The notes under the pieces: generated by a model
The model's input: the letters and a program-made list of their open reading frames with translations, nothing else
What the model was told of the DNA's origin: nothing
Database searches by the model: none
DNA from: Bordetella parapertussis
GTDB taxonomy: Bacteria > Pseudomonadota > Gammaproteobacteria > Burkholderiales > Burkholderiaceae_D
NCBI GenBank assembly: GCA_945883145.1
Contig: CAMCXB010000008.1
Span: 1-52,561, forward strand
Direction of reading: 5' to 3'
Length of the DNA stretch: 52,561 nucleotides
Translations under genes and position numbers: made by a program
In this document: piece by piece, positions 34,379 to 42,543 of the stretch
How the letters are laid out: each line of letters opens with the position of its first letter
Numbering within the stretch: the stretch's first letter is position 1

Positions 34379-35062
34379 TTAACGATTCACCCAGCCCCCA
34401 CAAACAGGGAAAATTTGACCTACAAAACAATTAGCATGCTCACTTGCTAAGTAAGCAACAAACATAGCATCTTCACGTGCACTGACTAAACGTCCAAGGG
34501 GAACTTCACGTTTTAGACGTTCTTGAAATGCAGGATTTTCCTGTACCTCTGAAGGGAAATATGTGGGGTTATCAACAAAGTTTTGCGCTATACCATTTAC
34601 TTGGATTTGCTTAGAAGCGAGCTCAATTCCTGCTGCCTGTATAAAAGCTAGTTGAGCTCCTCGAGCCGCACTATAAGTAGAAGATCGCTTTATTCCACGT
34701 AAAGCTGATGCGCTACCAATCAAAATAATCTTACCGTGACCTCTAGCAAGCATCTGCGGTAGAACGGCTTTAAACAGCCTTGGTATGGGATCAACCATGT
34801 GGGAAAAGGCATTATTCCACTCGCTATCCTCGATATTAGACACTGCTGTAGTCGGCGCTGGAATACCCAAATTAAGCAACATAATATCAACGACACCTGA
34901 CTCTTGAATCAATTCCGCAGGTCGTGAAGGATGATCTAGAGCGCTAGTGTCAGCTAAAACAGTCGCCCCTAGTTCCTGAAATACCTCACATAAAACCGGA
35001 CCCATAAAGTCATTCGACTGCGTGATAAGTACGCGCTTCTTTGAAAAATCTAATGGATTCAT
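34379..35062 (-). CDS. Short-chain dehydrogenase-fold protein of halohydrin dehalogenase type
   Basis: This SDR-fold protein has 227 residues. Instead of the cofactor motif TGxxxGxG it has T14-QSND-F19-M-G21, which fits T-x4-F/Y-x-G, the halide-pocket signature of halohydrin dehalogenases. The catalytic set is Ser117, Tyr130 and Arg134, fitting S-x12-Y-x3-R with Arg in place of the SDR Lys. The C-terminal part (NPTYFPSEVQENP, PLGRLVSA, GQIFPVCGGW) parallels HheC. Such enzymes open or close epoxides with release or uptake of halide, cyanide or azide and need no NAD(P). ATG at 35062 follows GGAG by seven bases; an upstream start at 35089 is rejected. It sits alone in an AT-rich accessory region. 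Confidence 0.78.
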   Translation of the reverse strand: MNPLDFSKKRVLITQSNDFMGPVLCEVFQELGATVLADTSALDHPSRPAELIQESGVVDIMLLNLGIPAPTTAVSNIEDSEWNNAFSHMVDPIPRLFKAVLPQMLARGHGKIILIGSASALRGIKRSSTYSAARGAQLAFIQAAGIELASKQIQVNGIAQNFVDNPTYFPSEVQENPAFQERLKREVPLGRLVSAREDAMFVAYLASEHANCFVGQIFPVCGGWVNR

Positions 35063-35392
35063 TTCATCTCCAACATTTTGGTACGGCAACTATGCCAGAA
35101 GAAAAACAAACGTGATAGACCTTAAAACATTAAGAAAACTCATTTAGTTCTTGGTAAATCTATCGAAACACTCTTCTAAAATTTTCTAAAGAGAAATAAA
35201 TAAGGTCAAATAATCAAAAAATATGATCGATTAAAAGATATCCCATACAAAAAATGAGCGTTCAAGAATGAACCGTTACTGATTAACGGCAATTATATGT
35301 ACGTAATGTTCATAATCAAATCATGAATCATTGATTTAGCCCATTATGAAAACATCATTCTTAAGCTCAAAAAATTAACTACGGAGATAACC
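35063..35392. other. 330-base AT-rich intergenic stretch
   Basis: AT-rich sequence between the divergent halohydrin-dehalogenase-like gene and a 29-codon ORF. It should hold promoters for both but none stands out. Several short AATCAT/TTGATT repeats occur near 35310-35340. Confidence 0.55.
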
Positions 35393-35482
35393 ATGGACAA
35401 AACAACAGGAATAAACAGGACTAGTACATCAAATCCTTCACAATCAAAAAATCAATCAAAGCAAATCAATGAAGTAAGTTGA
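35393..35482 (+). CDS. 29-residue ORF with a good ribosome site
   Basis: ATG at 35393 is preceded by ACGGAG six bases away, and the frame runs 29 codons to TGA. The peptide is almost entirely polar, dominated by Ser, Thr, Asn, Gln and Lys, with no hydrophobic core. It looks like the unstructured N-terminal end of a type III secreted protein, so it could be a decayed effector start or a small peptide. It ends 26 bases before the convergent rsuA stop. Confidence 0.4.
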   Translation: MDKTTGINRTSTSNPSQSKNQSKQINEVS

Positions 35483-35508
35483 GTTGTAGAAACTCTTAGG
35501 AAGATGGT

Positions 35509-36219
35509 TTAGCGCAATAAGACTAGCTCGGTTTCTTCAAGAAAACACCATTCACCGAGCTCCAGTTCTAGATGTTGCAGAGTGAGTTCACCGATAGCAA
35601 TGCGAGTTAAGGCAGTACAGTGATTTCCAGCAGCAGCAAGCATACGTTTAACTTGATGATATTTACCCTGTTCAAGAATAATCTCACATTGATATTCACC
35701 TATTTGCTCACAAGAGATTGCAGCCAAGGGAGCCGGTTCATCATGTAATTGCACACCACTCTTTAGTTGTGCAATCAAATTTTCAGTGACAGGCTCAAAG
35801 GTAGTAGCTACATAGCGTTTAGGCACATGTCGTTTGGGAGAAGACTGCGCATGAATAAAAGCGCCATCATCGGAAAGTAATAACAAACCTGTCGTGTCAT
35901 GATCCAATCGACCTACAGGTTGTACATCTCGCCAACTAAATTGTTCAGGCAAGATAGTCAACACACCTGGGTGATGACTGGGTTTACGTGAACATTCCAT
36001 ATCAGGTGGTTTATGCAAAGCGATATACACATGCTCGCGATATAACCATTCTTCATCAAATAAAGAGAAGATAAGCTTAGTCGTTTCAAATACGGCTTTG
36101 AAATCAGTAATCACTTGGCCTGCTATAGAGACTTCGCCATCGGTGATCAGTTGGCGACACCATTTGCGGCTGCCAAATCCTTGTGACTGAAGTATGCGGT
36201 CTAGACTTAATTCGCTCAT
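35509..36219 (-). CDS. rsuA: 16S rRNA pseudouridine-516 synthase RsuA
   Basis: RsuA modifies U516 of 16S rRNA. An N-terminal S4-like RNA-binding domain (SLDRILQSQGFGSRKWCRQLITDGEVSIAG, about residues 4-34) precedes the synthase domain, which carries the catalytic Asp in PVGRLDHDTTGLLLLSDDG. Later motifs are KRYVATT and KYHQVKRMLAAAGNHC. The 236 residues match RsuA more than RluB or RluE. It stands between a small ORF and an exported Ser-rich protein. Confidence 0.92.
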   Translation of the reverse strand: MSELSLDRILQSQGFGSRKWCRQLITDGEVSIAGQVITDFKAVFETTKLIFSLFDEEWLYREHVYIALHKPPDMECSRKPSHHPGVLTILPEQFSWRDVQPVGRLDHDTTGLLLLSDDGAFIHAQSSPKRHVPKRYVATTFEPVTENLIAQLKSGVQLHDEPAPLAAISCEQIGEYQCEIILEQGKYHQVKRMLAAAGNHCTALTRIAIGELTLQHLELELGEWCFLEETELVLLR

Positions 36220-36277
36220 GGCGGCACTCTACCAGAGAGTGCGCCACCTTGCGAAAACCAGCGTAGTAACTAACTTA

Positions 36278-36748
36278 TTACCTAGACATACTAGGTTGTG
36301 AGTTAGCGTCCTTTTCTCTTAATTTTTTATCATTACCGTAAGAGCCTGCTGGATTTGAATTACTTGCTGCACCAGGGGTGTTATAACTTGACCCAGCACC
36401 ACCTACGTTAGAAGAATCAGATTGTGATTTTTGTAAAGGCGATCGTAATCCGTCACCTGCGCCAGAGCTACCTTGTCCCGCTCCTCCAGATGCGCCTGAA
36501 GAAGACTTCGATTTATGATGACTGCGTAGTTTTTTATTTCTCTCGCCCGATCTAACCTGCTCCTCTTTACCGGATGAGCCAGAAGATCGATCATCTTGAT
36601 TTGAAATTTCCTGTGCTTTGCGTTCAACTTCAGCCGCGCGTGCAGGATCAGTGCTTTCACTCACCGTTGCAGACACACTTACATCACTTTGAGCCCATGC
36701 AGTACAGCAGCCTAGCGATAACAAAATTGAAACCGTATATTTTTTCAT
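36278..36748 (-). CDS. Exported Ser/Gly-rich protein of unknown function
   Basis: I recognise no family. ATG at 36748, six bases after AGAGG, opens a typical signal peptide (MKKYTVSILLSLGCCTAWAQ). The mature region of about 136 residues is low-complexity: Ser, Gly, Asn, Lys and Arg in short runs, with the word KKLR near residues 75 and 144. It is hydrophilic and probably disordered in the periplasm or outside the cell. The upstream in-frame start at 36781 would bury the signal and is rejected. Confidence 0.7.
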   Translation of the reverse strand: MKKYTVSILLSLGCCTAWAQSDVSVSATVSESTDPARAAEVERKAQEISNQDDRSSGSSGKEEQVRSGERNKKLRSHHKSKSSSGASGGAGQGSSGAGDGLRSPLQKSQSDSSNVGGAGSSYNTPGAASNSNPAGSYGNDKKLREKDANSQPSMSR

Positions 36749-36985
36749 CAGAACCTCTCTCATCAATATATCGTTGATCATGCGTAGTAGTCTGCATTGA
36801 TGAAAACATAGCTTCTAACATCAAACTTTGATTTCACCCAACAAGAGAACTGACAAAATAAAAAGCATCATCATCATTGATAAGCGACACAAAACCAATG
36901 GTAATATATTTTTATTACATGATAAGACTGAGAGTCGCCTTGCTAGAGAAGGCTAATAAGATAACGAGGAAAGACAACGTAAAGA

Positions 36986-37765
36986 TTAATTTGCAGTAGC
37001 AAACAAAGTATGAAAATTTGCAGAGGTGATACGTGCTAACTCATCAACAGAAACACCTTTTAGATCTGCTAAATACTCAGCCACATGTTTCACAAAACCA
37101 GGCTCATTGGTTTTGCCTCGCATTGGGACAGGTGCAAGATAAGGAGAATCTGTTTCAATCAACATGCGCTCCAAAGGAACATGACGCGCGACCTCTTGTA
37201 AATCTTTTGCATTTTTAAATGTGACGATGCCAGAAAATGAGATATAAAATCCCATCTCCATCGCAGCTACTGCAACAGGCAGTGATTCAGTAAAACAATG
37301 CATAACACCGGCAACGCCACCTTCATGAACACTGGCTTTTTCTTCCTCTAAGATACGCAAAGTGTCTTCTGAAGCAGCGCGTGTATGAATAATCAGCGGT
37401 TTGGCTGATGCGCGTGAAGCTCGTATATGCACGCGAAATCTTTCACGCTGCCATTCAAGATCACCTTTCAAACGAAAGTAATCCAGACCAGTTTCACCAA
37501 TCGCAATCACCTTAGGATGCTGTGATAATTCAACTAATTGATCTACAGTGGGCTCTGCAGTTTCTTCATAATCGGGATGCACACCAACGGAAGCATAAAC
37601 TTGAGGATGCGCCTCTGCCATAGCGCGTATTTCTGGAAATTTATCTAACTCCACTGAGACGCACAAAGCATGACTGACCTGATTTTCAGCCATCTTGGCG
37701 AAAAGTGCAGGTAAGCGTTCTGAGAACTCAGGGAAGTTAATATGGCAATGGGAATCGATAAACAT
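36986..37765 (-). CDS. tatD: TatD family metal-dependent deoxyribonuclease
   Basis: This 259-residue TIM-barrel hydrolase acts on DNA ends and on damaged or D-aminoacylated substrates in related families. Metal ligands are seen in MFIDSHCHINF (HxH), GETGLDYFR, HTRAA, MHCF and IETDSPYLAP. ATG at 37765 fits the family start better than the TTG at 37786. A perfect TATAAT (37777-37772) lies six bases upstream of the ATG on this strand, so part of the transcripts could be leaderless. It is the last gene of the mltG-tmk-holB-pilZ-tatD series. Confidence 0.94.
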   Translation of the reverse strand: MFIDSHCHINFPEFSERLPALFAKMAENQVSHALCVSVELDKFPEIRAMAEAHPQVYASVGVHPDYEETAEPTVDQLVELSQHPKVIAIGETGLDYFRLKGDLEWQRERFRVHIRASRASAKPLIIHTRAASEDTLRILEEEKASVHEGGVAGVMHCFTESLPVAVAAMEMGFYISFSGIVTFKNAKDLQEVARHVPLERMLIETDSPYLAPVPMRGKTNEPGFVKHVAEYLADLKGVSVDELARITSANFHTLFATAN

Positions 37766-37818
37766 AGCGCTATTATACTTTCTCAACGCGCAACTGATCT
37801 TCCGCCAAGAAGTAAAAA

Positions 37819-38193
37819 TTAAATCGTATGCGTCGCTCTCGATGAAGCAAGCGCAGTACCCAGTATTTCTTCAATACGCAGACGTATTCTACGACCGGCA
37901 TCATCATCAGGAAATTGCAAACCTACACCTTGGGTTCGATTATGACCCGCTCCCGCAGGCGTTATCCAAGCCACCTTACCTGCAACCGGGTAGCGATGCT
38001 CATCCTGCATTAAAGACAATAAAAGAAAAATTTCATCGCCCAAATGACAAGATTTAGTCGTTGGGACAAAGAGTCCGCCATTTTGCAAAAAAGGCATATA
38101 GGCGGCATACAAGGCAGCACGTTCACGAATAGTTAAAGACAAAACTGCAGGGCGAGTTGGTACAGATTCTGGAACAGCAGATGAAGTAGACAT
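37819..38193 (-). CDS. pilZ: PilZ domain protein (type IV pilus-associated)
   Basis: This 124-residue protein has a single PilZ fold: a helix LTIRERAALYAAYMPFLQNGGLFVP, LGDEIFLLLSL, KVAWITP, GVGLQF. It lacks the RxxxR c-di-GMP-binding motif at the start, as in true type IV pilus PilZ proteins, which act through PilB and FimX. The position right after holB and before tatD is the conserved place for this gene in many proteobacteria. Confidence 0.9.
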   Translation of the reverse strand: MSTSSAVPESVPTRPAVLSLTIRERAALYAAYMPFLQNGGLFVPTTKSCHLGDEIFLLLSLMQDEHRYPVAGKVAWITPAGAGHNRTQGVGLQFPDDDAGRRIRLRIEEILGTALASSRATHTI

Positions 38194-38285
38194 GGCGATC
38201 TTAAGAATGTGAAGAAGGTCTGCTCACATTTGTGTGCATCACATCACATCGTGAAGCGGCAAGTAACTGAAATGTATTATCTGTT

Positions 38286-39326
38286 TCAGGCGACCACTTC
38301 AGGACTGAATAAGCGCACATAATCGAGCAGCATGTTCTCAATAAAAAGACGAGCCGATAAAGAATGATCGGATACTGCTCGTCTTTCCCCTGCATCACGT
38401 AAGGCTTGCTGCAAGCGGGTCAGTGGAATCTGTTTTGCTAACGACAGTAAGCTTGTTGCATGACGTGGGTAGTAGCGTACCTTGCCAGTGAGCTTCATTA
38501 AGAAAAGATCGTATAACCAACGCTGTTGGCATGACACTAAGCTTGTTAAAGGTACTTTTTGTAGTCGCTCCGCTACGACTAAAGCCTTAGCCCTATCCGG
38601 ACGTGTAAATTGCGTGAGTAATTCTTCATGACCTGCTTCATCACCTGATTGTGCAGCCAACAAAGCAGTCAGAGGTGCACCGCCCTGCTCAGCTAACCAT
38701 TTATCAGCGTCAGTGAGTCCTTGTTGTTCTAACCAGTGCGTTGCAGCGTTTGAGTCTGGAAGTCCCAAAGCAAAACTCTGACAACGTGAACGTATAGTGG
38801 GGAGTAAACGATCATAGCGATGACTTACCAATAAAAATAAGCTATTCGGAGGTGGTTCTTCTAATGTTTTTAGTAAAGCATTGGCAGAAGCACCATTCAA
38901 TGCCTCTGCGGGATAAAGCAAGATCACACGTAAACCTGCTCTATGGGTGGAGACATTCATAAACGTCGCTAAACCACGTATTTGCTCTATACGTATCTCT
39001 TTAGAAGGATTGCGTGTCGCAGTTTTTTTACCGCTAGATTCTTCATCTGATTCAGTTGATGACTCAGCATCTTCAGCATCAAGAATTTCAGGTCGCACAC
39101 GACGATAATCAGGATGACTATATTGACTAAACCATCCACAGGCTTCACATTCACCACAAGCAAATGCCTCCATCGTGGGACGTTCACATAACAGTGACTG
39201 AGCAAAATTTTCTGCAAAATGAACTTTGCCCGATCCTTCTTGGCCGTGCAATAAAATAGCATGCGGCAACCGTGTACGAAATTGCTGTAAACGTTGCCAA
39301 TCATCTTGCTGCCATGGATAAATCAT
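38286..39326 (-). CDS. holB: DNA polymerase III subunit delta-prime (HolB)
   Basis: HolB is a clamp-loader subunit that joins DnaX and the delta subunit. The 346 residues show an AAA+ fold with GQEGSGK in the P-loop region, a zinc-type CGECEACGWF cluster, the C-terminal motif ANALLKTLEEPPPNSLFLLVS and the arginine-finger-like RSRCQSF. An acidic linker (DAEDAESSTESDEESSG) is inserted near residues 98-114, longer than in most homologs. ATG at 39326 is preferred to a GTG nine bases upstream because homologs begin MIYPWQ-like. Confidence 0.93.
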   Translation of the reverse strand: MIYPWQQDDWQRLQQFRTRLPHAILLHGQEGSGKVHFAENFAQSLLCERPTMEAFACGECEACGWFSQYSHPDYRRVRPEILDAEDAESSTESDEESSGKKTATRNPSKEIRIEQIRGLATFMNVSTHRAGLRVILLYPAEALNGASANALLKTLEEPPPNSLFLLVSHRYDRLLPTIRSRCQSFALGLPDSNAATHWLEQQGLTDADKWLAEQGGAPLTALLAAQSGDEAGHEELLTQFTRPDRAKALVVAERLQKVPLTSLVSCQQRWLYDLFLMKLTGKVRYYPRHATSLLSLAKQIPLTRLQQALRDAGERRAVSDHSLSARLFIENMLLDYVRLFSPEVVA

Positions 39327-39365
39327 AGTTGCCACATAAAATTAATAGGTTGCGCCACGCTGTGA

Positions 39366-39986
39366 TCAGCGTTGTTGAATGAGACGCTGAATAATTTTTT
39401 CAACTTCATGACGCACAGTCTCTAAAGGCTGAGTAGAGTCAATCATACGTATGCGATTTGGAAATTGTGCCGCTCTTTGTAAATACACATCTCTAGTCGC
39501 AGCAAAAAAATCACTCTTTTCTTGTTCAAACTTATCTAACACTCTTTCAGCATCTAAACGCTGACGTGCCACATCAATCGGTACATCAAACAATAAAGTA
39601 AGATCAGGCTGTAAATCAGGATGCACCCAATGTTCAAGTACAGCTAATTTATCTAATGATAGATGCCGACCACCACCTTGATAAGCAAAGCTTGCATCTG
39701 TAAAGCGATCAGAAATCACCCATTCACCACGTGCAAGAGCAGGCTCTATGACTTGCGCAATATGTTCACGACGTGCTGCAAACATGAGCAAGGCTTCGGT
39801 TTCTAAATGCATAGGTTCTGCTAACAACAGTGCACGCAGTTTTTCACCTAAAGAAGTACCACCTGGTTCGCGAGTTGACACCACAGCATTGCCTGCAGCA
39901 CGCAATTGCTCGGCAACGCTATTCACATGCGTGGACTTGCCCGCACCATCAATACCTTCAAAGCTAATGAATTTACCGCGCGCCAT
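39366..39986 (-). CDS. tmk: Thymidylate kinase
   Basis: Tmk phosphorylates dTMP to dTDP in dTTP synthesis. The 206 residues begin with MARGKFISFEGIDGAGKST (P-loop). They include the REPGG motif, SDRFTDASFAYQGGGR (DRY/F-like nucleoside-binding region) and FDVPIDVARQRL. ATG at 39986 has an AGGAT site at suitable spacing. It lies between mltG and holB, the usual order. Confidence 0.96.
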   Translation of the reverse strand: MARGKFISFEGIDGAGKSTHVNSVAEQLRAAGNAVVSTREPGGTSLGEKLRALLLAEPMHLETEALLMFAARREHIAQVIEPALARGEWVISDRFTDASFAYQGGGRHLSLDKLAVLEHWVHPDLQPDLTLLFDVPIDVARQRLDAERVLDKFEQEKSDFFAATRDVYLQRAAQFPNRIRMIDSTQPLETVRHEVEKIIQRLIQQR

Positions 39987-40016
39987 ACTCACATCCTGTT
40001 AATGTCATCATATCTT

Positions 40017-41006
40017 TCAACGCTGATACTGATTCACTGCTTTATTATGATCTGCTAAATTTTCTGAGAACTGACTCGTTCCATCACCACGCGCCACAAA
40101 ATAAAGATCATTGGTTTTTGCTGGATTTAATGCTGCTTGTAATGCTGCTCTTCCAGGTAAAGCAATTGGTGAAGGCGGTAATCCAACTCGCTTATAAGTG
40201 TTATACGGCGTATCAGTGAGTAAATCTTGTTTACGTATGTTGCCATCAAAATTTGCACCCATGCCGTAAATCACGGTTGGATCTGTTTGTAATAACATGC
40301 CGCGCTTTAAACGATTCACGAACACAGCAGCAATACGATCACGCTCACTAGGTTTTCCGGTTTCTTTTTCAATAATTGACGCCATAATCAAGGCTTCATA
40401 AGGTGTCTTATACGGTAGATCCTCAACCCGCTTAGCCCACTCTTCTTCCAACATTTTTTTCATTCGTCCGTATGCTTGTTCAAAAATCTGTAAATCACTA
40501 CTGCCGCGAGAAAATTTATACGTGTCGGGATAAAAAAGACCTTCAGCATAAGGATAATCAACACCCAAACGCGCTAATAACTGCGTATCTTCCAGTGCTA
40601 ATGCATCTTTTTTTAAACCCTCGTGCTTAGATAGCAAGGCACGCATTTGTGAAAACGTCCAACCTTCAATAATGGTGACTGATTCTTGAATTGTATCGCC
40701 TCGCACTAGCATCTGAAGTAAAGCTAAGGGCGAGTTACCCGCTGTAAGTCTGTAGGAACCCGCCTTAATGCGATTCGCACGCCCCGAACCTCGCGCTAAC
40801 ACTTCTAATAACAAAGGCTCAGCCGGCACACCCGCTTGATTGACTTGTCGCATTGCGCTGCGCACTCCACTGCCGGCTTGTATCGTAAACTCAATCGGCT
40901 TACCACCAGCCTCAATCAAGGGCTCGTTTGCCCAATAAAATAAACCACCGGCGACAACACCGACCAGCAATAGCAGTAATGCAAAAAGTTTTTGAATTAG
41001 TCCCAT
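40017..41006 (-). CDS. mltG: Endolytic murein transglycosylase MltG
   Basis: MltG cuts nascent peptidoglycan strands and may terminate glycan synthesis. The 329 residues have one N-terminal membrane segment (LFALLLLLVGVVAGGLFYW), then a LysM-like region and the YceG domain. The catalytic Glu is in IMASIIEKETG, and later motifs include TDPTVIYGMG, LPPSPIALPGRAAL and ALNP-KTNDLYFVARGDG. ATG at 41006 with AAGGA seven bases upstream is chosen over the far upstream ATG at 41069. It is divergent from ygfZ. Confidence 0.96.
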   Translation of the reverse strand: MGLIQKLFALLLLLVGVVAGGLFYWANEPLIEAGGKPIEFTIQAGSGVRSAMRQVNQAGVPAEPLLLEVLARGSGRANRIKAGSYRLTAGNSPLALLQMLVRGDTIQESVTIIEGWTFSQMRALLSKHEGLKKDALALEDTQLLARLGVDYPYAEGLFYPDTYKFSRGSSDLQIFEQAYGRMKKMLEEEWAKRVEDLPYKTPYEALIMASIIEKETGKPSERDRIAAVFVNRLKRGMLLQTDPTVIYGMGANFDGNIRKQDLLTDTPYNTYKRVGLPPSPIALPGRAALQAALNPAKTNDLYFVARGDGTSQFSENLADHNKAVNQYQR

Positions 41007-41183
41007 CTGTTTATCCTTTTTTAAATTCAGGGCTAGCCGATGTTGCCAACGTAGTTCTGGATGCGACACTATAATTCAGTCTATGATCACACCAAGCGCA
41101 GCGCGACTGCACACTGAAAATTGACGAGATACACTCTGAAAACTCTACAATGATAGACGCCAACCGCTATTTTGACCGATTTT

Positions 41184-42257
41184 ATGTCTGAAACACCCTC
41201 AACTTGGCTGGATTTTCTTGTTTCCGAGGGCGCTATCCTTAGTGATAGCACCGAGCCGGAGATTGTGAAATTCGAGCAAGACGCGCTTTCCTCTCCATCG
41301 TCTGCATTGATTCAGCCTAGATTTACTTCATTGTGCCATCTAGGCGTGATCGCAGTGGAAGGCGAAGAAGCCGAAGATTTTCTTCATAATCAACTCACTA
41401 GCGATATCCATGGACTGGATCAGTCGCATGCTTGCCTGGCTGGCTACTGCTCACCCAAAGGCCGACTGTTGGCCAGTTTGCTTGTCTGGAGAGATGCAGA
41501 GCGACTCTATCTCGCCTGCCCCAAAGAGATTTTGCCCGCCATCCAAAAGCGATTGCAGATGTTTGTCTTACGCTCCAAGGTGAAGTTAAGCGATGTGAGC
41601 CAATCAAAAGTGTTATTGGGTCTCGCGCAAGCGGATCCGACCTTGTTGAGCGAAGCTTTTGCCAGCGTGCCTGAACAGCCTTACGGCATGGTCATCAACT
41701 CAGACCACAGCTTAATTCGTTTACCAAATTCGCATGCAACACAGCGCCATCTTTGGATGACAGACCTTGCATTAGCACCTGCGGTTTGGCAAAAATTAAA
41801 GTCGAAGATGCAAGTTGCACCAACAGCGTGGTGGCGATGGACAGAGATACAGGCAGGGACACCGCAAATCATGCTAGCGACACAAGAAAAATTCGTCCCA
41901 CAGATGATTAATTTTGAACTCATAGGTGGTGTGAATTTTCGTAAAGGCTGTTACCCAGGACAAGAAATCGTTGCACGTAGTAAGTACCTAGGCAAACTCA
42001 AACGCCGCATGTTACTCGCGCATTGTGAACAACAAGATCATGTGCAAATGAAAAATGGCGATGAAATTTTTTCCGAAGAGGATGCTACTCAACCATGCGG
42101 CATGGTAGTGAATGCTGAAAGTTCTCCTGAGGGTCGCATTGACTGTTTAATCGAAATAAAACTAGAAACACGCCAACAAAAACTAAGACTACATGCTGCA
42201 ACCGGCGCATTACTTCAACTCGATCACCTTCCCTACGCCTTGCCGGAATTGGAATAA
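41184..42257 (+). CDS. ygfZ: Folate-binding protein YgfZ
   Basis: YgfZ is a folate-dependent factor for repair or assembly of iron-sulfur enzymes such as MiaB. The 357 residues show the GcvT-like fold and the hallmark KGCYPGQEIVARSKYLGKLKRR, with the catalytic-type Cys. The N-terminus has LCHLGVIAVEGEEAEDFLHNQLTSDI. The ATG at 41184 is chosen over the in-frame TTG at 41172, though neither has a strong ribosome site. It begins a three-gene unit with DUF4936 and NRDE. Confidence 0.93.
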   Translation: MSETPSTWLDFLVSEGAILSDSTEPEIVKFEQDALSSPSSALIQPRFTSLCHLGVIAVEGEEAEDFLHNQLTSDIHGLDQSHACLAGYCSPKGRLLASLLVWRDAERLYLACPKEILPAIQKRLQMFVLRSKVKLSDVSQSKVLLGLAQADPTLLSEAFASVPEQPYGMVINSDHSLIRLPNSHATQRHLWMTDLALAPAVWQKLKSKMQVAPTAWWRWTEIQAGTPQIMLATQEKFVPQMINFELIGGVNFRKGCYPGQEIVARSKYLGKLKRRMLLAHCEQQDHVQMKNGDEIFSEEDATQPCGMVVNAESSPEGRIDCLIEIKLETRQQKLRLHAATGALLQLDHLPYALPELE

Positions 42258-42259
42258 AG

Positions 42260-42541
42260 ATGGATATCTTTGTTTACTACCGTGTTCATCCTGAACATAC
42301 AGAGCTATTACTGAACGCAATCTTCAACATGCAAAATCAGTTGAAAACACACTATGCAATAGAAACTAGTTTAAAACGTCGTAGTGATCAGGCTGATCAA
42401 AAAGAACATGCCACTTGGATGGAAACCTACCAAAATGTTCCGGTAGGATTCATAGAAATATTACGTCAAGCAGTTAGCAAGGCCAACATCAGCGATTACA
42501 TAGAAGGCGAGCGTCATATTGAAGTTTTTGAGGATCTGTAA
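42260..42541 (+). CDS. DUF4936 family protein
   Basis: A 93-residue protein of the DUF4936 family found in Burkholderiales next to ygfZ and NRDE genes. It starts MDIFVYYRVHPEH and ends with a YIEGERHIEVFED tail, and is probably a ferredoxin-like fold. It begins two bases after the ygfZ stop and ends two bases before the next gene, so it is surely cotranscribed. The function is unknown. It could be a partner for ygfZ or for the NRDE protein. Confidence 0.85.
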   Translation: MDIFVYYRVHPEHTELLLNAIFNMQNQLKTHYAIETSLKRRSDQADQKEHATWMETYQNVPVGFIEILRQAVSKANISDYIEGERHIEVFEDL

Positions 42542-42543
42542 GC

